Origin: Microcyclospora pomicola
Lineage: Eukaryota > Ascomycota > Dothideomycetes > Capnodiales
DNA length: 64,000 nt
Assembly (NCBI GenBank): GCA_002786065.1
Contig: NHNY01000020.1
Span: forward strand, 186,001 to 250,000
Direction: 5' to 3'
Of the stretch, positions 43,061 through 54,822 are shown in pieces; the first letter of the stretch is position 1; each line of letters starts with the position of its first letter. Under the pieces are notes generated by a model that did not search any database, was not told where the DNA came from, and was given only the letters and a program-made list of their open reading frames with translations. The position numbers and the translations under genes are program-made.

Positions 43061-44074
43061 TGCTGGCTCGAGTCCACGATGGGAGAGTGTCGATGGAGGG
43101 AGCAAGAAGGAAGCCCAACTCGCGGTGATGGGAGCGCGCACATGGTGAAGTATTGGCGGCAGTTGCAGACCGCGAACCCTGGTAAGCTGACCGTGTGTGG
43201 TCGGATAAAAGCACGGTAAGGTAACTTATCTTTACCCTCGCGTGGTTATGGCTTGCCGAAATGCAGCCGACGCGTGCCACTTCCGGATCTGGAGAAGCGT
43301 GCATTGACTTCCATCTTACACGTCCTCGACGTCTTTGATCCATGGGTTCTAGAGCATCGCGAGATGCCAAATGTACAATGCGGCATGGAACAACCCGTTA
43401 TCAAGACATGGTTCCACTTGTGAGCACCCATCTGTCGACGTCAGCTTCACGCCTCTGCAGGTACTTGGCGTCAGCGAGATCATGCACAATGTCAAATACC
43501 CTTTTGAAGATGGGTGGTCTTGATGACGAGCGGACATGGTGGGAATGTTCCTCGTGCTTAGGTACGTGGACCGCACACGGGAAGTTTCTAATGTCGAGTA
43601 CGACAAACGAATCGAGTCGAGCATAGCAAGTCCGATGCTAGGACTGGAAGATATACCCTCCAGGTAGCCTTGCGCTTCGCGCTTATGATTGCTTAACCTC
43701 TGACAGATTGGAACGCGTGTTACAATTCGCTGAGACGATGACTACGCAGTAAGCACGTCTGGTAGGTTTCAAGTAACATGAACGCCGGTGCCTAGATTTC
43801 ATAGAGTGTCATGTCTGCATAAACGATGATACCCCTGTGAGAAGCTTCCTAGTCCATGCGAACAAGAAAGTATCGCGATGCTGAGCTTCCTATGGGATGG
43901 AAGGCTGCCACTCCCTATTGCATCGGACTACTTACAGAAGATAGGCGGCTGCAATGTGAGCGTAGCGGTCGGAAAAAGAGACACTGTAGGAAGAAGGTGG
44001 CAAGGCGATCGCTGAAGTGCTAGCAGTCCTGTGTTGATGGGGAGCGCTCGAGAAAGATATGATTTGATCGACGT
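43061..44074. other. Permease promoter and DRS1 3' flank
   Basis: No gene is supported in 1 kb. The promoter element cluster at 43203-43237 is listed separately. Confidence 0.5.
43203..43237. promoter_or_regulatory. GATA sites and GGTAAGGTAA...TTTACC repeat in the permease promoter
   Basis: AGATAAG on the minus strand (43225-43231) is a strong match to the fungal GATA site HGATAR, and GGATAA on the plus strand lies about 20 bp away. GGTAAGGTAA (43215-43224) faces TTTACC across the GATA core. The cluster is 145-180 bp upstream of the ATG. AreA-type nitrogen control is inferred. Confidence 0.4.
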
Positions 44075-46276
44075 CTACTTGGATCCCTTCTTCTTGCCCT
44101 TCATGGCTGCCTTGGCCGCCTCCGCCACTTGCTGAACACCAGCGCCGCGGAGATCCTTGCCTTTTTTCCACTCCTTTCCCTCCTTACGGTCATCCTTGGC
44201 TTGCAACTTCTTTTTCTGCTTGTTGCTCAATTTCCCGCCACTAGTCTTCTTCTTGCCATCGCTGTCGGGTGCAGGACCGTTCAATGCTTCGAATCCTCGC
44301 TTTTTGGCCGCGAGCTTATCTTTCTCACTCTCAAACCATGTCTTCTTCGGGCGCGACTTAATCTCGTCCTGGTACTTGACGACATTTTCGGCCGTGGCTA
44401 TGGTGCGCTCAGTCTGCTGGAGGACTTTCTCCTCTTTCTCCTCGCGAAGAATGGCCTCGACTTCTTCCTCGAGCGCGTCACATTTGGCTTGCCAAGAGTC
44501 AGCATCTTGGGGGTCCACCGTCCGTTGGCGAATCGTAGCGTTGTGAGCTTTCGCTGCTTTGACAGCGGCCTTTACGACTTTGCGGTCGGGCTCTGCGGCA
44601 AGCGTACACGATATACCCTTTCTTCCAGCACGAGCAGTCCGTCCAACACGATGTAGGTAGATTTCGTGAGTTTGTGGAGCCTCGTAGTTTATGACAGTGT
44701 CGATCCCTTTGATATCCAGACCACGGGAAGCAAGATCAGTAGCTAGAAGGAAGGCAGCACGACCAGACCGGAAAGCTTCAACAGCATTGATACGCTGCTC
44801 CTGGGACATTGATCCGTGGAGTTCTGCGGCCTTTAACCCGTGTAAAGCAAATATCACTCGTACCCGATGAGCTTCTTTCTTCTGTCGGAAGAAGATGACC
44901 GCGCGGTTGGTATGAATGTTCGAGCACAGATACAGTAAGTAGCCGAGACGCTTGCTCTCACGACCAGGGCGGAGTCGAACGAATTCCTGTGTCAAACCGC
45001 TAGCAGATGCTTTTTGCGCATCGACCATCAGTCGGACTGGACGTTGCAAACCAACGCGGATGAGATTATCGATGCGAGAGGTCATGGTTGCGGAGAACAG
45101 CATGGTCTGCCTGCTCTTGGGGATAGTGTCCAGAATCTCATTAAGCTCGTCAGCGAAGCCGTCTTCGAGCATTCGGTCAGCTTCATCTAGAACGAGAATC
45201 TCGATCTTGTCGACTTGGAACGAGTTAGAGTTGCGCATGAAGTCAATGAAGCGTCCAGGAGTAGCGATGACAATATCAGGACGAAGCTTGAGCTCTCTTT
45301 CCTGCTCTTTAGAATTGAGACCACCAATGGCTCGACCGAAAGTAATGTCGGTGAAGGCGGCCAGTTTCTTGGCCACAGCTAGACATTGTAGAGCCAATTC
45401 TCGGGTCGGCATCAAAATCGCAACTCGTGTAGTGGCCACTCGTCGAGGTCTGTAGAGTAGACGTTCGAGTATCGGAATCATGAAAGCTGCAGTTTTACCA
45501 GATCCAGTGACTGCACCTCCCACGACATCCTTTCCTTCAAGAGCGACAGGTATGGCTTTGACTTGAATCGGCGTCGGTGATGAGAAGCCTACACCGGAGA
45601 GACCCTTCATGATAGGACGTGACAATGACATGGATGCAAATGATCCACCCGAAGTGGAGGGCTTGAGATCCTCCGGCGCAAAGAAAGCGTTACGACGCTC
45701 AGCTTCAGCTTCATCTTCTTCATCCTCTTGAGACTTCTCTCCATCTTCGTCATCGCTGTTCGCATCCACATTCATGCTCTTCCCTTGCTTTGCTTCATCC
45801 TCTTCGCCGTCCTCTTCTCCGTCCTCGGGCTCGGAAGGTTCGTCACTGAGCTCCTCTTCGGCGTCTTCGTCCTCAAGGTCCTCGTCCTCGCTCTCTTCCG
45901 AATCAGATGCAGCTTTTGAGACAGTTCCGCGCCGTCTCGCGACAATTGCATCAATGTCCAAAGCAGCATTCACTGCTATGGCACTATCGCCATTGAGTGC
46001 CCATCCGTCGAAGTCGCCCAGATCGGCTGCACGGTCCGCCATTTCGAATTCAAAGTCAGAGAGCAGATCATCATCCTTCTCCCTCTTTTCTTCGAGTTCC
46101 TCGGGTGCGGTGTCGATCTTCTTTTGCTTCTTCACGGCGGTCTGTTTCTTCTCGTCCCGCTTGCGCTTCGTTCCAGCTTGAGGCACCACTTCCGCTTTTG
46201 CTTGGTTCTCACCGTCCGATACATCGTCGGCGTCAGAAAGTGTGCCTATAAAATCGTCCTCCATCATAGGTGCCAT
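44075..46276 (-). CDS. DRS1: ATP-dependent RNA helicase Drs1
   Basis: Single exon from ATG 46276, 733 aa. DEAD-box motifs in order: Q motif SPTPIQ (233-238), Walker A AVTGSGKT (255-262), PTREL (290-294), TPGR (339-342), DEAD (364-367), SAT (395-397), HRVGRTAR (542-549). The N-terminus begins with the Drs1-type [12 protein letters not shown] and carries a long Asp/Glu/Ser tract (122-193). The C-terminal 130 residues are Lys-rich and coiled. Drs1 works in nucleolar 27S pre-rRNA processing for the 60S subunit. All catalytic motifs are intact. A CCTAAGG element lies about 110 bp upstream. Confidence 0.93.
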   Translation of the reverse strand: MAPMMEDDFIGTLSDADDVSDGENQAKAEVVPQAGTKRKRDEKKQTAVKKQKKIDTAPEELEEKREKDDDLLSDFEFEMADRAADLGDFDGWALNGDSAIAVNAALDIDAIVARRRGTVSKAASDSEESEDEDLEDEDAEEELSDEPSEPEDGEEDGEEDEAKQGKSMNVDANSDDEDGEKSQEDEEDEAEAERRNAFFAPEDLKPSTSGGSFASMSLSRPIMKGLSGVGFSSPTPIQVKAIPVALEGKDVVGGAVTGSGKTAAFMIPILERLLYRPRRVATTRVAILMPTRELALQCLAVAKKLAAFTDITFGRAIGGLNSKEQERELKLRPDIVIATPGRFIDFMRNSNSFQVDKIEILVLDEADRMLEDGFADELNEILDTIPKSRQTMLFSATMTSRIDNLIRVGLQRPVRLMVDAQKASASGLTQEFVRLRPGRESKRLGYLLYLCSNIHTNRAVIFFRQKKEAHRVRVIFALHGLKAAELHGSMSQEQRINAVEAFRSGRAAFLLATDLASRGLDIKGIDTVINYEAPQTHEIYLHRVGRTARAGRKGISCTLAAEPDRKVVKAAVKAAKAHNATIRQRTVDPQDADSWQAKCDALEEEVEAILREEKEEKVLQQTERTIATAENVVKYQDEIKSRPKKTWFESEKDKLAAKKRGFEALNGPAPDSDGKKKTSGGKLSNKQKKKLQAKDDRKEGKEWKKGKDLRGAGVQQVAEAAKAAMKGKKKGSK

Positions 46277-47635
46277 GCTGTCAATGCGATTATTTATGTC
46301 GAAGTAACACTTTCCAGAAAAAAAGTGTATGGATGAGCTTTATCAGCGGAACAGATCCGCGCTTAGGGTTGTAGCTTGACATGGAACCTAAGGTGGCACT
46401 GAACCCTAAGACAAACAGGCTACGAGGAAGATGAACAGAATATAGGTCCGATGGACTGTAAAGATGGATGGGATAAGGCAAGGGAGAGAGAGAGGAAGAA
46501 GACTATTGATGGATTCAACGTGATGACTGGCTCAGCAATGGTCAACAAGGGAGCCGACATTAAGAATTTGGAGAAGTAGACCTATGAATAAGGTAGTCTT
46601 GATATCTCGGGGCAATGAGAAGCGTCTCTCTGTGCATGCTATCTGCAGTAAATCTTTACACTTGCGCGTAGAGGTAATGTCTCAATCAGAATTATGGAGG
46701 ATAAAGTGACTTCGGTCTAGAAGCACCATGACCGTGAAATATGTGTCCTGCATCTCTCACGCTACGCTGTCCACATACTTCAGTCCCTGCCCCAGCGAAG
46801 ATCCCCTTTTTGGCCAGCTGCGGCGGATCGTAGTTCACGCTTCAGCTTTGCACATCCCCTAAGTTGCCGTTGATAATCCTTCGCCTCATACAAAGTAGGA
46901 CTACACCCCCAGCATCGCTGTCTGTCACATCATCTAATCTTCGTCTTACAACCTCCTGCCTCCAGCACGACGATATCAGCAGGCCTCTCCACTCCCATCT
47001 TGCGGTCCATATCATCCAACAAGATATCCCACAGGACACCACAGACCTTGCAACTCGGCAAGCCACAAGCTGGGTCAGTAACGCGACTCCCTGCTCGCCG
47101 TTGCGATCCTAGGACCTTAAACACTATAAGACCGTCCTTGTGTCCGCGCACGACTCTGCGCTCCTTCGACTTCTGGACCTGTAGCCGGCAGGTCCCTTGG
47201 CTGGATGTGATGGCTGAGGTCAAACGTTGATCGTGACGCTGCCATGCTCGATCGTTGGTGATGCGGTTGAGGCACTGGAGGAGCGTGTATGGCATCGTTG
47301 TAAGCTGAGCGGTCCGGGGTTGGGTGTCCTGCTGGACACGGATTATGGCTCGGTGAGAAGGTATTTGAGATATCCATTCTGCCTTGTGTCATGCACCTGT
47401 AGTAACAGGAGACAATGGCTTGTCGCTGTTTGTAACGTCTTTGTCTTCCTATGGCCTGCAAGCAAGCAACAGCTGGAATGTTTGCCGGGATAAGCACTTA
47501 ATCATAATGCCTTTTATACACTTTTTGGCTGGCAACGCCTCACCCTCCATGAGTCGTGGGGGATAGCTGGCATGGACCAATATTAGCTTTCTCTATATGT
47601 ACAAGTGCTCTGCTGTTATGTAGCTGGCAGATGCG
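46277..47635. other. DRS1 promoter and MSS51 3' flank, no gene supported
   Basis: 1.36 kb. Frames of 80-126 codons overlap on both strands between 46840 and 47500. A minus-strand frame ending near 46930 has a CxxC pair (LPSCKVCGVL) but no family match, so it is not called. Confidence 0.45.
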
Positions 47636-49248
47636 TTATTTGTCCCATTCGCCGCTTCCGCTATCTTTGCCCCGATACGCGTCTGCCTCATAGCGTTTGC
47701 CTCGGAATGCCCACACTCCCCAATTTCCGCAAGTGATGTCGCTGGGGTCTAGATCGTTGAGATCCCATCGTAGACTTCGGAACCGATTCTCCCCAGGTTT
47801 GAGAAGCAAGTCAGCCTCGCCTCGTGCTTGGGCCTGAACCCATTTGATGTCTCTTTGCATATCGTACTCCGTATAACCAGTGCAGATGATGGGAACCTTC
47901 GTCTCGAGAAGCTGCGGCAGTGTCTCAGCCCACTCGTGTGAGCTTGCCGGGTGCCCAAGTCCGGGATGGAAAAGGACGAATGCATCGAAGTACGGATCGT
48001 ATGGGTAGAAGTGCTGAGCGTTGTGCAGGGTGTGGAAGTACTCCACGTATGTGCTGATCTTCAACTGGCTGCCTAGTCTGTCTTCGACAATTGCGCCGAA
48101 GGGGTTGTGCGGAGTGCGTTCTGGCAAGGGGAACTCGTGGTCTCGGTTTGACATACTTTCGGGTCCAATGAAGACCAGGTGGAAGGACGCGCGTGGAAAT
48201 AAATGTGAAAGCTGAAGCCAGATCTCGCGAGGCAAAGATGACTCGGCTCTAGCTCCGAGGATGAAGAGTCGGACCGGAGGCGGGTTAGGTCGAAGCCCGG
48301 AAATCGTCGCGTTGCCACCGGTCCGTGGTGGATGGAGCGTATGCCGTAGTGCTGTGTCTTCGCGTCAGTGGTGGTCGAACAAAGATCAATGTCACACTGC
48401 AGCTTACCAGAAAGTGATCTTAGGCCTTCGGGAAGCAATCTATCCTTCAGCCCATACGGACTGAGCTCGTGAAGCACACTTGCAATTGTGGTTGGGTAGG
48501 TCAACAATCGTGTAACCTGTCGCATCGGTCTTTCCGCGTTGATGGCTTGGAACTCGCGCGTATAGAGCAACGTATCCCAGTTCGTCATATTGATTTGAGC
48601 TTCTTCCAACTGAGGCCCAGGATAATCAAATTCTGGGAAGAAGCGATTACTGTGCAAATCGTGATCGTCCTCGTTGATTTGCCTCAACATATCACAGATC
48701 TCCAAATGGCTTTCATAGTCGTCGGCGAAATGCTCCTCTGAACATGACACAGGTATGCCACAATCTGGGCATTCGTAGCGAAGATGTGCTGGTGGCTGGT
48801 GGCCAGTCTGCTGGTGTGAGACATGCTCTTGCGATGCTAGGACGCGAGTCTGTTGATGATCGGGATGTGAGCAGTAGGCGTTCTGCCGCATGAATGCTGC
48901 GCGCTTGCGAATCGCTGGGGATGGTGAGTTCGTGAAAGAATGGAAGAGATCTCGGAGCACGCGTCCCCCATTGCTTGTTGGTGCGTTCTTTGTGGAATCG
49001 GGGACAGGTTTAGGAGGAATCGGATCGACAGAGCTTTGTTGAGTTACAGACTCGACTGCTGGAGCTCTTACTCGGCTGGAGTTGTGTACTTGACGATGAT
49101 CGTGCCCCTGCTGTCGCCATCGCTGCTGCTGCGGCAATGTCGCTGACAATGCTGTGGTGGATGTATTTGCGGTCAATGACGACTTGGATAGTGTCGTGGA
49201 GCGCGTCCCCAGCCTCAGACAGCGAGTACATATCGTCCGCGAGGCCAT
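47636..49248 (-). CDS. MSS51: Mitochondrial COX1 translational activator Mss51-like
   Basis: Two exons, 49248-48408 and 48357-47636, are joined across a 50-nt intron to give 520 aa. The start ATG 49248 (MASRTICTRCLRLGTRS) gives an Arg/Ser-rich mitochondrial presequence; the frame upstream starts at GTG. The Mss51 zinc-finger region is at about 125-195, with CSHPDH, CPDCGIPVSC and the EEHF...HLEIC spacing of the family. The junction rebuilds HPPRTGG...RPNPPPVRLFILGARAESSLP, the signature of the C-terminal domain. In yeast Mss51 activates COX1 mRNA translation and couples it to Cox1 assembly. It is divergent from RSE1 across 727 bp. Confidence 0.9.
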
Positions 49249-49975
49249 TGCAAGCGTAGTACGCGAAGAGGCCGCGATCGCACTGTCTGCAATGCCGACA
49301 GAAGCTGTCAAATACACGGAAGATGAGACTGCGCGATATGTGTCGAGCACGATGGCATGTAGCTGCCAGTGTCACTGTCTGGCCGCGGGGATGGATGGGG
49401 TAAGGTTAGTACTTGATGTCAGGTACCTGAATAATTCTGTTCTGCGATGAAACGGGCCCGATCCCGACTTCACCTCATTGTCGCTACTCGCGCTGGAACA
49501 GCGTAGCAACTGTCGTGAACGCGAATTGCAGATTGACAGAGAGCGCGTGAATGGAGAGCAGATCGGGGGCCTAGTCTCACTTGCCTTTGTGTCGAGTCTA
49601 TACCTTTCTGCTCACCACAGGTGATGTCGACTCACAGTCTGGAGTCGCGGCCTGTAACCTTCTGGCAGTAGATTGACTCTCGTATCCAGTCTCAAACACC
49701 ACCAAAGCAAGATCGCAGTATTTGAACCTACTGAGTCGCTGCGAGGGAGCCTCATTTGCAGTGCAATCGTCGTCGTTGTCACTGTGCATATCGGGGTTGA
49801 ATGTCAAGAGCTGCGTGCGGAAGTTGCTTGATCGAACACCCACCCTTCGTCGGTCACGCGGGAGAAGTCTAGTGTACTTCAGTTTTGCCCTCTGACACAC
49901 CCACGTCTCTGTCAACAACATCACCGCCACCGTCCCCATCACCGACTCGCGTGTCCTCGACCGCGCACCGCGAAC
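49249..49975. other. Divergent promoter, MSS51 and RSE1
   Basis: No gene is seen. It contains the palindrome TCAGGTACCTGA at 49419-49430, about 170 bp from the MSS51 ATG, with GGTAAGGTTAG just upstream. The RSE1 leader is C/T-rich near 49890-49970. Confidence 0.5.
49419..49430. promoter_or_regulatory. 12-bp palindrome TCAGGTACCTGA
   Basis: A perfect palindrome in the shared MSS51/RSE1 promoter. It contains the AGGTACCT form of the core found in other promoters here. Function is inferred from symmetry and position. Confidence 0.35.
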
Positions 49976-52900
49976 ATGGCGACGATCCTGTCCGACCAGG
50001 CGTTCTACGCCCTCACCCTCGAGCGATCCTCGCAACCCACGGCCGCAACTACATGCCAGATCGCTGGTACGCCTCGAGGGCAATTTCAGATAGTGGAGGC
50101 AGTTGGACAACGTATCATCATCCGTCAGGTTCACAAGGATGATGAGACGAGTGCTGTAAGCATGAGCACCCTCATCGATGAAGATGTCTTTGGCATCGTT
50201 CGAGGTGTGGTGTCCATGCGAATTCCTGGCACGGACGAAGGTATGTACTCCTACCTTGCCCCAGATCTCGATCACCACATAGTGATGATGTGTTGCAACA
50301 GCATGATGGCCCTATGGTCTTGTTGACTTGCTGCAGTCCAGCACGCAATCATCGTTACTGTTGATGTCTTGTCCTTGTCCCACCAAAGAACAAAACGCGT
50401 ACTAACTGACATTTCTAGATCAAATCGTCGTCGCCACCGACTCTGGTCGAGTAGTATTCCTCACCTACAACGCGGCAAAGAAGAGTTTTGATCAAACATT
50501 TGTCGAAACCTTCGGGAAGTCCGGTATCCGGCGTAGTGTACCGGGAGAATACCTCGCGGCTGATCCCAGAGGACGCTGTGTGATGCTGGCCAGTGCCGAA
50601 AAGAACAAAGTTGTCTACCTTGCTCAACGCATGCCTGGTGGCGGCTTATCCATCTCCAGCCCAAAGGAAGCCAATCAGTTCGGCAGCATTTGCTACGGCA
50701 TCTGCGCCTTGTACACGGACTGGGATAATCCGTGCTTTGCCGCGTTGGAGATGGACTACGCCAAATTCGACCACGATAGACAGCAGAACCAATGGCATGA
50801 AATGTCTGAGGATGTCGAGGAGACGAACTTGCTCACCTACTATACCGTTGAGGTCAACTTGGCGACCGTGGTCAAAAGCTGGAGTATCCCTGTCGATGCC
50901 TCAGCCAGCAAGATCTTTGGAGTACCGGGCAGCGACATGGAGGGACCATGTGGCGTCCTGGTGTGTTGTGCTGGGATCATATACTGGTATCACGAGAATT
51001 TTGCTCCGGTATCTATCACGATTCCAGTACGTGATGCATACAACATGCGCAGAGAGACGAAGCACTCCATCGTCGCCGGGTGCTCGCTATACGTCAAAGG
51101 ACGTGGGTTCTTCTTCTTGCTCCAGACCGAGCTTGGCGATACCTGGAAATTGACAATGGAACTGGAAGAAGATGCAAAAGGTCGGAAAAGTGGGCAGGTG
51201 GAGCGACTTAGGATGAAATACTTCGAGACTTTTCCAGTGGCCAGGTCCATGATGATCCTTCGCAAGGGCTACATATACATTGCCGCTGAGAGTGGGAGCA
51301 GCAGACTCTATCGCATCGATAGCTTGGGCGATGACGAAGATTTCGAGCCTTACAACGCTTTCGTTGAGGACATGCAAGACACGAACAACGAGCGAGAGTG
51401 GTACTTCAAGGCTCGCTCTGAGCTTGCTTTCACCTCACCCGCCACCGATATACCTGCCCTGCATCCATTGGTCAAAACCAGAGTGGACAACGTCACGGGA
51501 GAAGACGCACCACAGATCTATGCGATTCAGGGCGTCGACGAGCAGAGTTCATTCAAGATGATCAGGCATGGGCTTGAGATTTTTTCGATCGCTGACAATG
51601 CTCTACCCCAGGGCCCGTTCAATGGCCTATGGTCGCTTAAAGCCCATGTGTCGGACACGGTCCATTCGTATCTGCTTCTGTCCAGCAGTTTCAGCGAGAT
51701 CACCAGCGTGCTCCGAATCGCAGATTCGGTGGAAAGTGCGGAAGACACTTCATTCCTTACCACTCGGTGTACAGTGTTCGCTCATCTGATGGGTGAGGAT
51801 ACCCTGGTACAGGTCCACCAACGAGGTATCCTTCAGATCAAGCCGAATGGACAGACGGTCGAATGGCCAAGCCCAAAGAACCGTAGCATCTTAGTCGCGG
51901 CCGGTAACGAAACCCAACTAGTCCTTGGTCTTAGCTCTGGAGAGCTTTACATCTTTATCCATGATGCCAGCTCGGATACGCTCCACCAGATGGCAAATGC
52001 CGTGGAGTTGAATGGCAAGATTTCTGCTGTGGCAGTGGGAAAGCTACCAAGGGGTCTGTCCCAGGCAAAATATGCTGCTGTCGGATGCGACGACCAGACT
52101 ATTCGAATCTTCAGCATCACAGCTAGCAACCCTCTCGAGCAGCGCTCAATCCAAGCTCTTTCCGCAGCACCGACCAGTATCGAGATCCAGGAAGTCGTGG
52201 ACGATTCTGGATCCGGAACAGTTCAAGTCGTGCACATTGGTCTCGCATCAGGCCTTTATTTACGTGCTGTCATCGACGAGGCAACTGGCGAGCTTGATGA
52301 TGTGCGCACGAAGTTTTTAGGCCCACGGCCAACACGCCTTTTCAGCATCAACGTGAACAACCAGGATTGTTTGCTTGCCTCGTCTACTCGTCCGTGGTTG
52401 GGCTATAATCATCCTGAAACTTCGATGTATACTTTGACGCCGTTGGTCACGGGCCAGCTCGAGACGGCGACAGCATTTTGGAGTGAGGAATTCAAGGGGG
52501 TCTGTGCCATTCAAGGCGGGAATCTGCTGTAAGTTGAGTGCGATTGTTTGATCTTTTCCGCTGCCACCACCTCAACACCACCCTCCCACCATCAACACAC
52601 TTCACACTCCACAACCCCTACTCAACCACATCACACTACACAACCTGCTCGCCGAAAATGCAATGCTCGACCTCGCCTTCAATGACCACGAGAGCCTTTG
52701 CCAAGATCAACTCGTGGCTCGCCACGGTCGGGACAGCGTGTTCGGACTTGATCACGCGTGTGCACATTGCGCTGTTGCCTTTGCTACACGTGAGAGTGGT
52801 TATCACCGTGGTGTGCTGCTGCGCAGTCCTCGTCGTGGCTGGGGTGACGATCTATGTCGTTCTTGGGTTCTTCAACAGTATGAGCTTGCGGCCCTTTTCC

Positions 52901-54416
52901 CTTCCTTTGCATCACCTGCACCTGCAATTCTGCTTTCCGCCTGCCCCAGATATCATCTTGAGCCATGGGTCACGATGATCGCCTTCACAGGAATGGTAAT
53001 GAGAAATTATTGCTGACTATTGCGCAGTATCTTCACAGTAAACTCGCTTGGCGGCCGCCTTGCGACCACAACGGTTCCACTCGATTACACACCCCGCGCA
53101 TTCGACAGATACCCATGGTCCTCAGTTTTCTACATTGCCCAAAGCAGTGCGAACAGACCTACCCTCGATGATCGTCGCGAGAACATTGTCGCAGAAGTCC
53201 CTGATACTAAGGATGTCAGTGAAGAACTGGACACTGACCTATCGACTCTCGACGGGCCCGGCTTACCACGATGGGAAGGCTACTGGGCGTCGTGTATCAC
53301 TGCTGTCGATATGCTGGGTGATACTGAAAAGCCGCAGACCTTCGCATTTTCTACACGCGAAGCAGCATTGTCTTGCGTTTGTGTCGCATTTGAGTCGCGT
53401 AAATGGGAAGTCTACCTTGCGGTAGGCACGGGTGTCAACATGCGAGCAGGGAAGAATTCGGACGGACCACCATATGGCTTTGTTCACATGTTCCGATTGC
53501 TCGACAACGGAGCGAAGATGGAGTGGCTTCATAAGGTTTGTCCCCTTCCTGTATACCACATCTGCCATGTTACTGACTATGTGTGCAGACTGAGTTCGAG
53601 TTCCCAGTGCACGCGATGCTTCCTTACAAAGGTCGCCTTGCACTTGGATTAGGTAACGAGCTATTCATCTACGACATCGGTATGAAGGCTTTGCTGCGTA
53701 AGAGTCGTGCCACCGTGGTACAGAACCAGATCGTATCCCTCAACGCAATGGGAGATCGCATCGTTGTTGGCGATATGTCCGACGGAGTCACCTATGTCGT
53801 GTTCAAGCAGGAGCACAACCGTCTGATTCCCTTCGTCGATGACACTATACACCGCTGGACCACTGCAGCAACCATGGTCGACTATGAAACCACAGCTGGC
53901 GGTGACAAGTTCGGCAATCTCTGGGTTGTCCGCCCGCCGAAGCAGGCGAGCGAAGAAAGTGACAGGGACGGCGTTGGTGGCTACATTGTCAATGAGCGCG
54001 AATATCTCGGTGGTACACCATACCGCCTCGAGCTGAAGGCACACTACTACTGCCACGACATCCCTATGAGTCTGCAGCGCACCTCTCTCGTTTCAGGTGG
54101 TCAAGAGATCCTCTTCTGGGCTGGCTTGCAAGGCACCCTTGGCATGCTAGTCCCCTTCATCGCTCGCGAAGACCTTGACTTCTTCACTGCCCTCGAATCG
54201 CAGCTTCGCGTCGAAGGCCCACGCATCATCGGCCGCGACCACATGGCTTTCCGCAGTTACTACGTCCCTATCAAGGGCGTTATCGACGGTGACCTGTGCG
54301 AGAAATACTTCAACCTCGACCGCGGGCTGAAGGAGAAGATCGCGGCGGAGCTCGACCGCAGCGTCAAGGATATCGAGAAGAAGGTCGCCGAGATGAGGAC
54401 CAGGGTTGCTTTCTAG
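49976..54416 (+). CDS. RSE1: Pre-mRNA splicing factor Rse1 (SF3b subunit 3)
   Basis: Four exons: 49976-50240, 50419-52528, 53028-53535, 53589-54416, giving 1236 aa. Introns of 178, 499 and 53 nt have GTATGT/GTAAGT/GTTTGT donors and TACTAAC- or CTGAC-type branches. The start is ATG 49976 (MATILSDQAFYAL). The protein is of the DDB1/CPSF-A superfamily: three WD-like beta-propellers and a C-terminal helical domain. Diagnostic segments include ETFGKSGIRRSVPGEYLAADPRGR, AAL(E)MDYAKFD, FRSYYVPIKGVIDGDLCEKY in pieces, and the end KKVAEMRTRVAF. It is a scaffold of SF3b in the U2 snRNP and acts in branch-site recognition. The exon 2-3 join gives GGNLL-IFTVNSLGG, as expected from homologues. The 499-nt intron is unusually long here. 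Confidence 0.93.
52529..53027 (+). other. Unusually long RSE1 intron (499 nt)
   Basis: Donor GTAAGT at 52529 and acceptor TTGCTGACTATTGCGCAG ending at 53027 are both strong, and homologous protein resumes directly across it. It contains a CA-rich stretch (52560-52650) and then the ORF at 52658-52978. Confidence 0.75.
52658..52978 (+). CDS. Possible nested small membrane protein in an RSE1 intron
   Basis: ATG 52658 opens a 106-codon frame (MQCSTSPSMTTRAF). It has one strong membrane segment near residues 46-72 (VVITVVCCCAVLVVAGVTIYVV), an amphipathic stretch before it, and codons mostly ending in C or G up to residue 73. A GTATGA donor follows directly and an acceptor CCCCAG near 52950 would remove 72 nt and keep the same stop. 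The CA-rich sequence before the ATG resembles a fungal leader. No family is recognised. It could be a real nested gene or a chance frame. Confidence 0.3.
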   Translation: MQCSTSPSMTTRAFAKINSWLATVGTACSDLITRVHIALLPLLHVRVVITVVCCCAVLVVAGVTIYVVLGFFNSMSLRPFSLPLHHLHLQFCFPPAPDIILSHGSR

Positions 54417-54822
54417 GCTCGAAAGTCGACATTCGACCATTGCTGCACTTTCACACGCATGGCGTTGGCGGTTGGGCATGATGCTGGATCGTTGCGGGCA
54501 CAGGATAGGTTGGAGGCGCTTCTGGCGTAGGCTGAGCGGACGATCGGCTCAACGGGTTTGCTCCGAATTCTGGCTGTTCCATAGCTGCAGATAGAGTAGC
54601 CTTTCGTAGAGACGCATGAGCTGCCCAGCGGCATCCCGCTGCTGGGGAGTGGAGCGCTCATAACATCCAACCCTCAAACTTCAGTGCATGTGTGGTTGGC
54701 ATCTCTACTTAACGAGGCAGGGAATGTGACATGATAATTGTGAGCAGAGATGTCACTTGCGAGCATGAATACATGGACGGTCCTGTGTTTTCATAAACTG
54801 CATCTGCATACATGTCACTAAG
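54417..54822. other. Convergent intergenic region RSE1 / PP2C
   Basis: 406 bp between two 3' ends. Nothing recognisable is present. Confidence 0.55.

Noticed and set aside
46842-47500. Small genes between DRS1 and MSS51
   Set aside because: Overlapping frames on both strands, none with a family match or splice support.
49598-50278. 226-codon minus-strand frame over the RSE1 5' end
   Set aside because: It overlaps RSE1 exon 1, which has clear homology and splice signals; the frame itself matches nothing.
53020-54416. RSE1 3' part as a separate gene because of the 499-nt gap
   Set aside because: The protein continues across the gap exactly as in the SF3b3 family, with strong donor, branch and acceptor sites.
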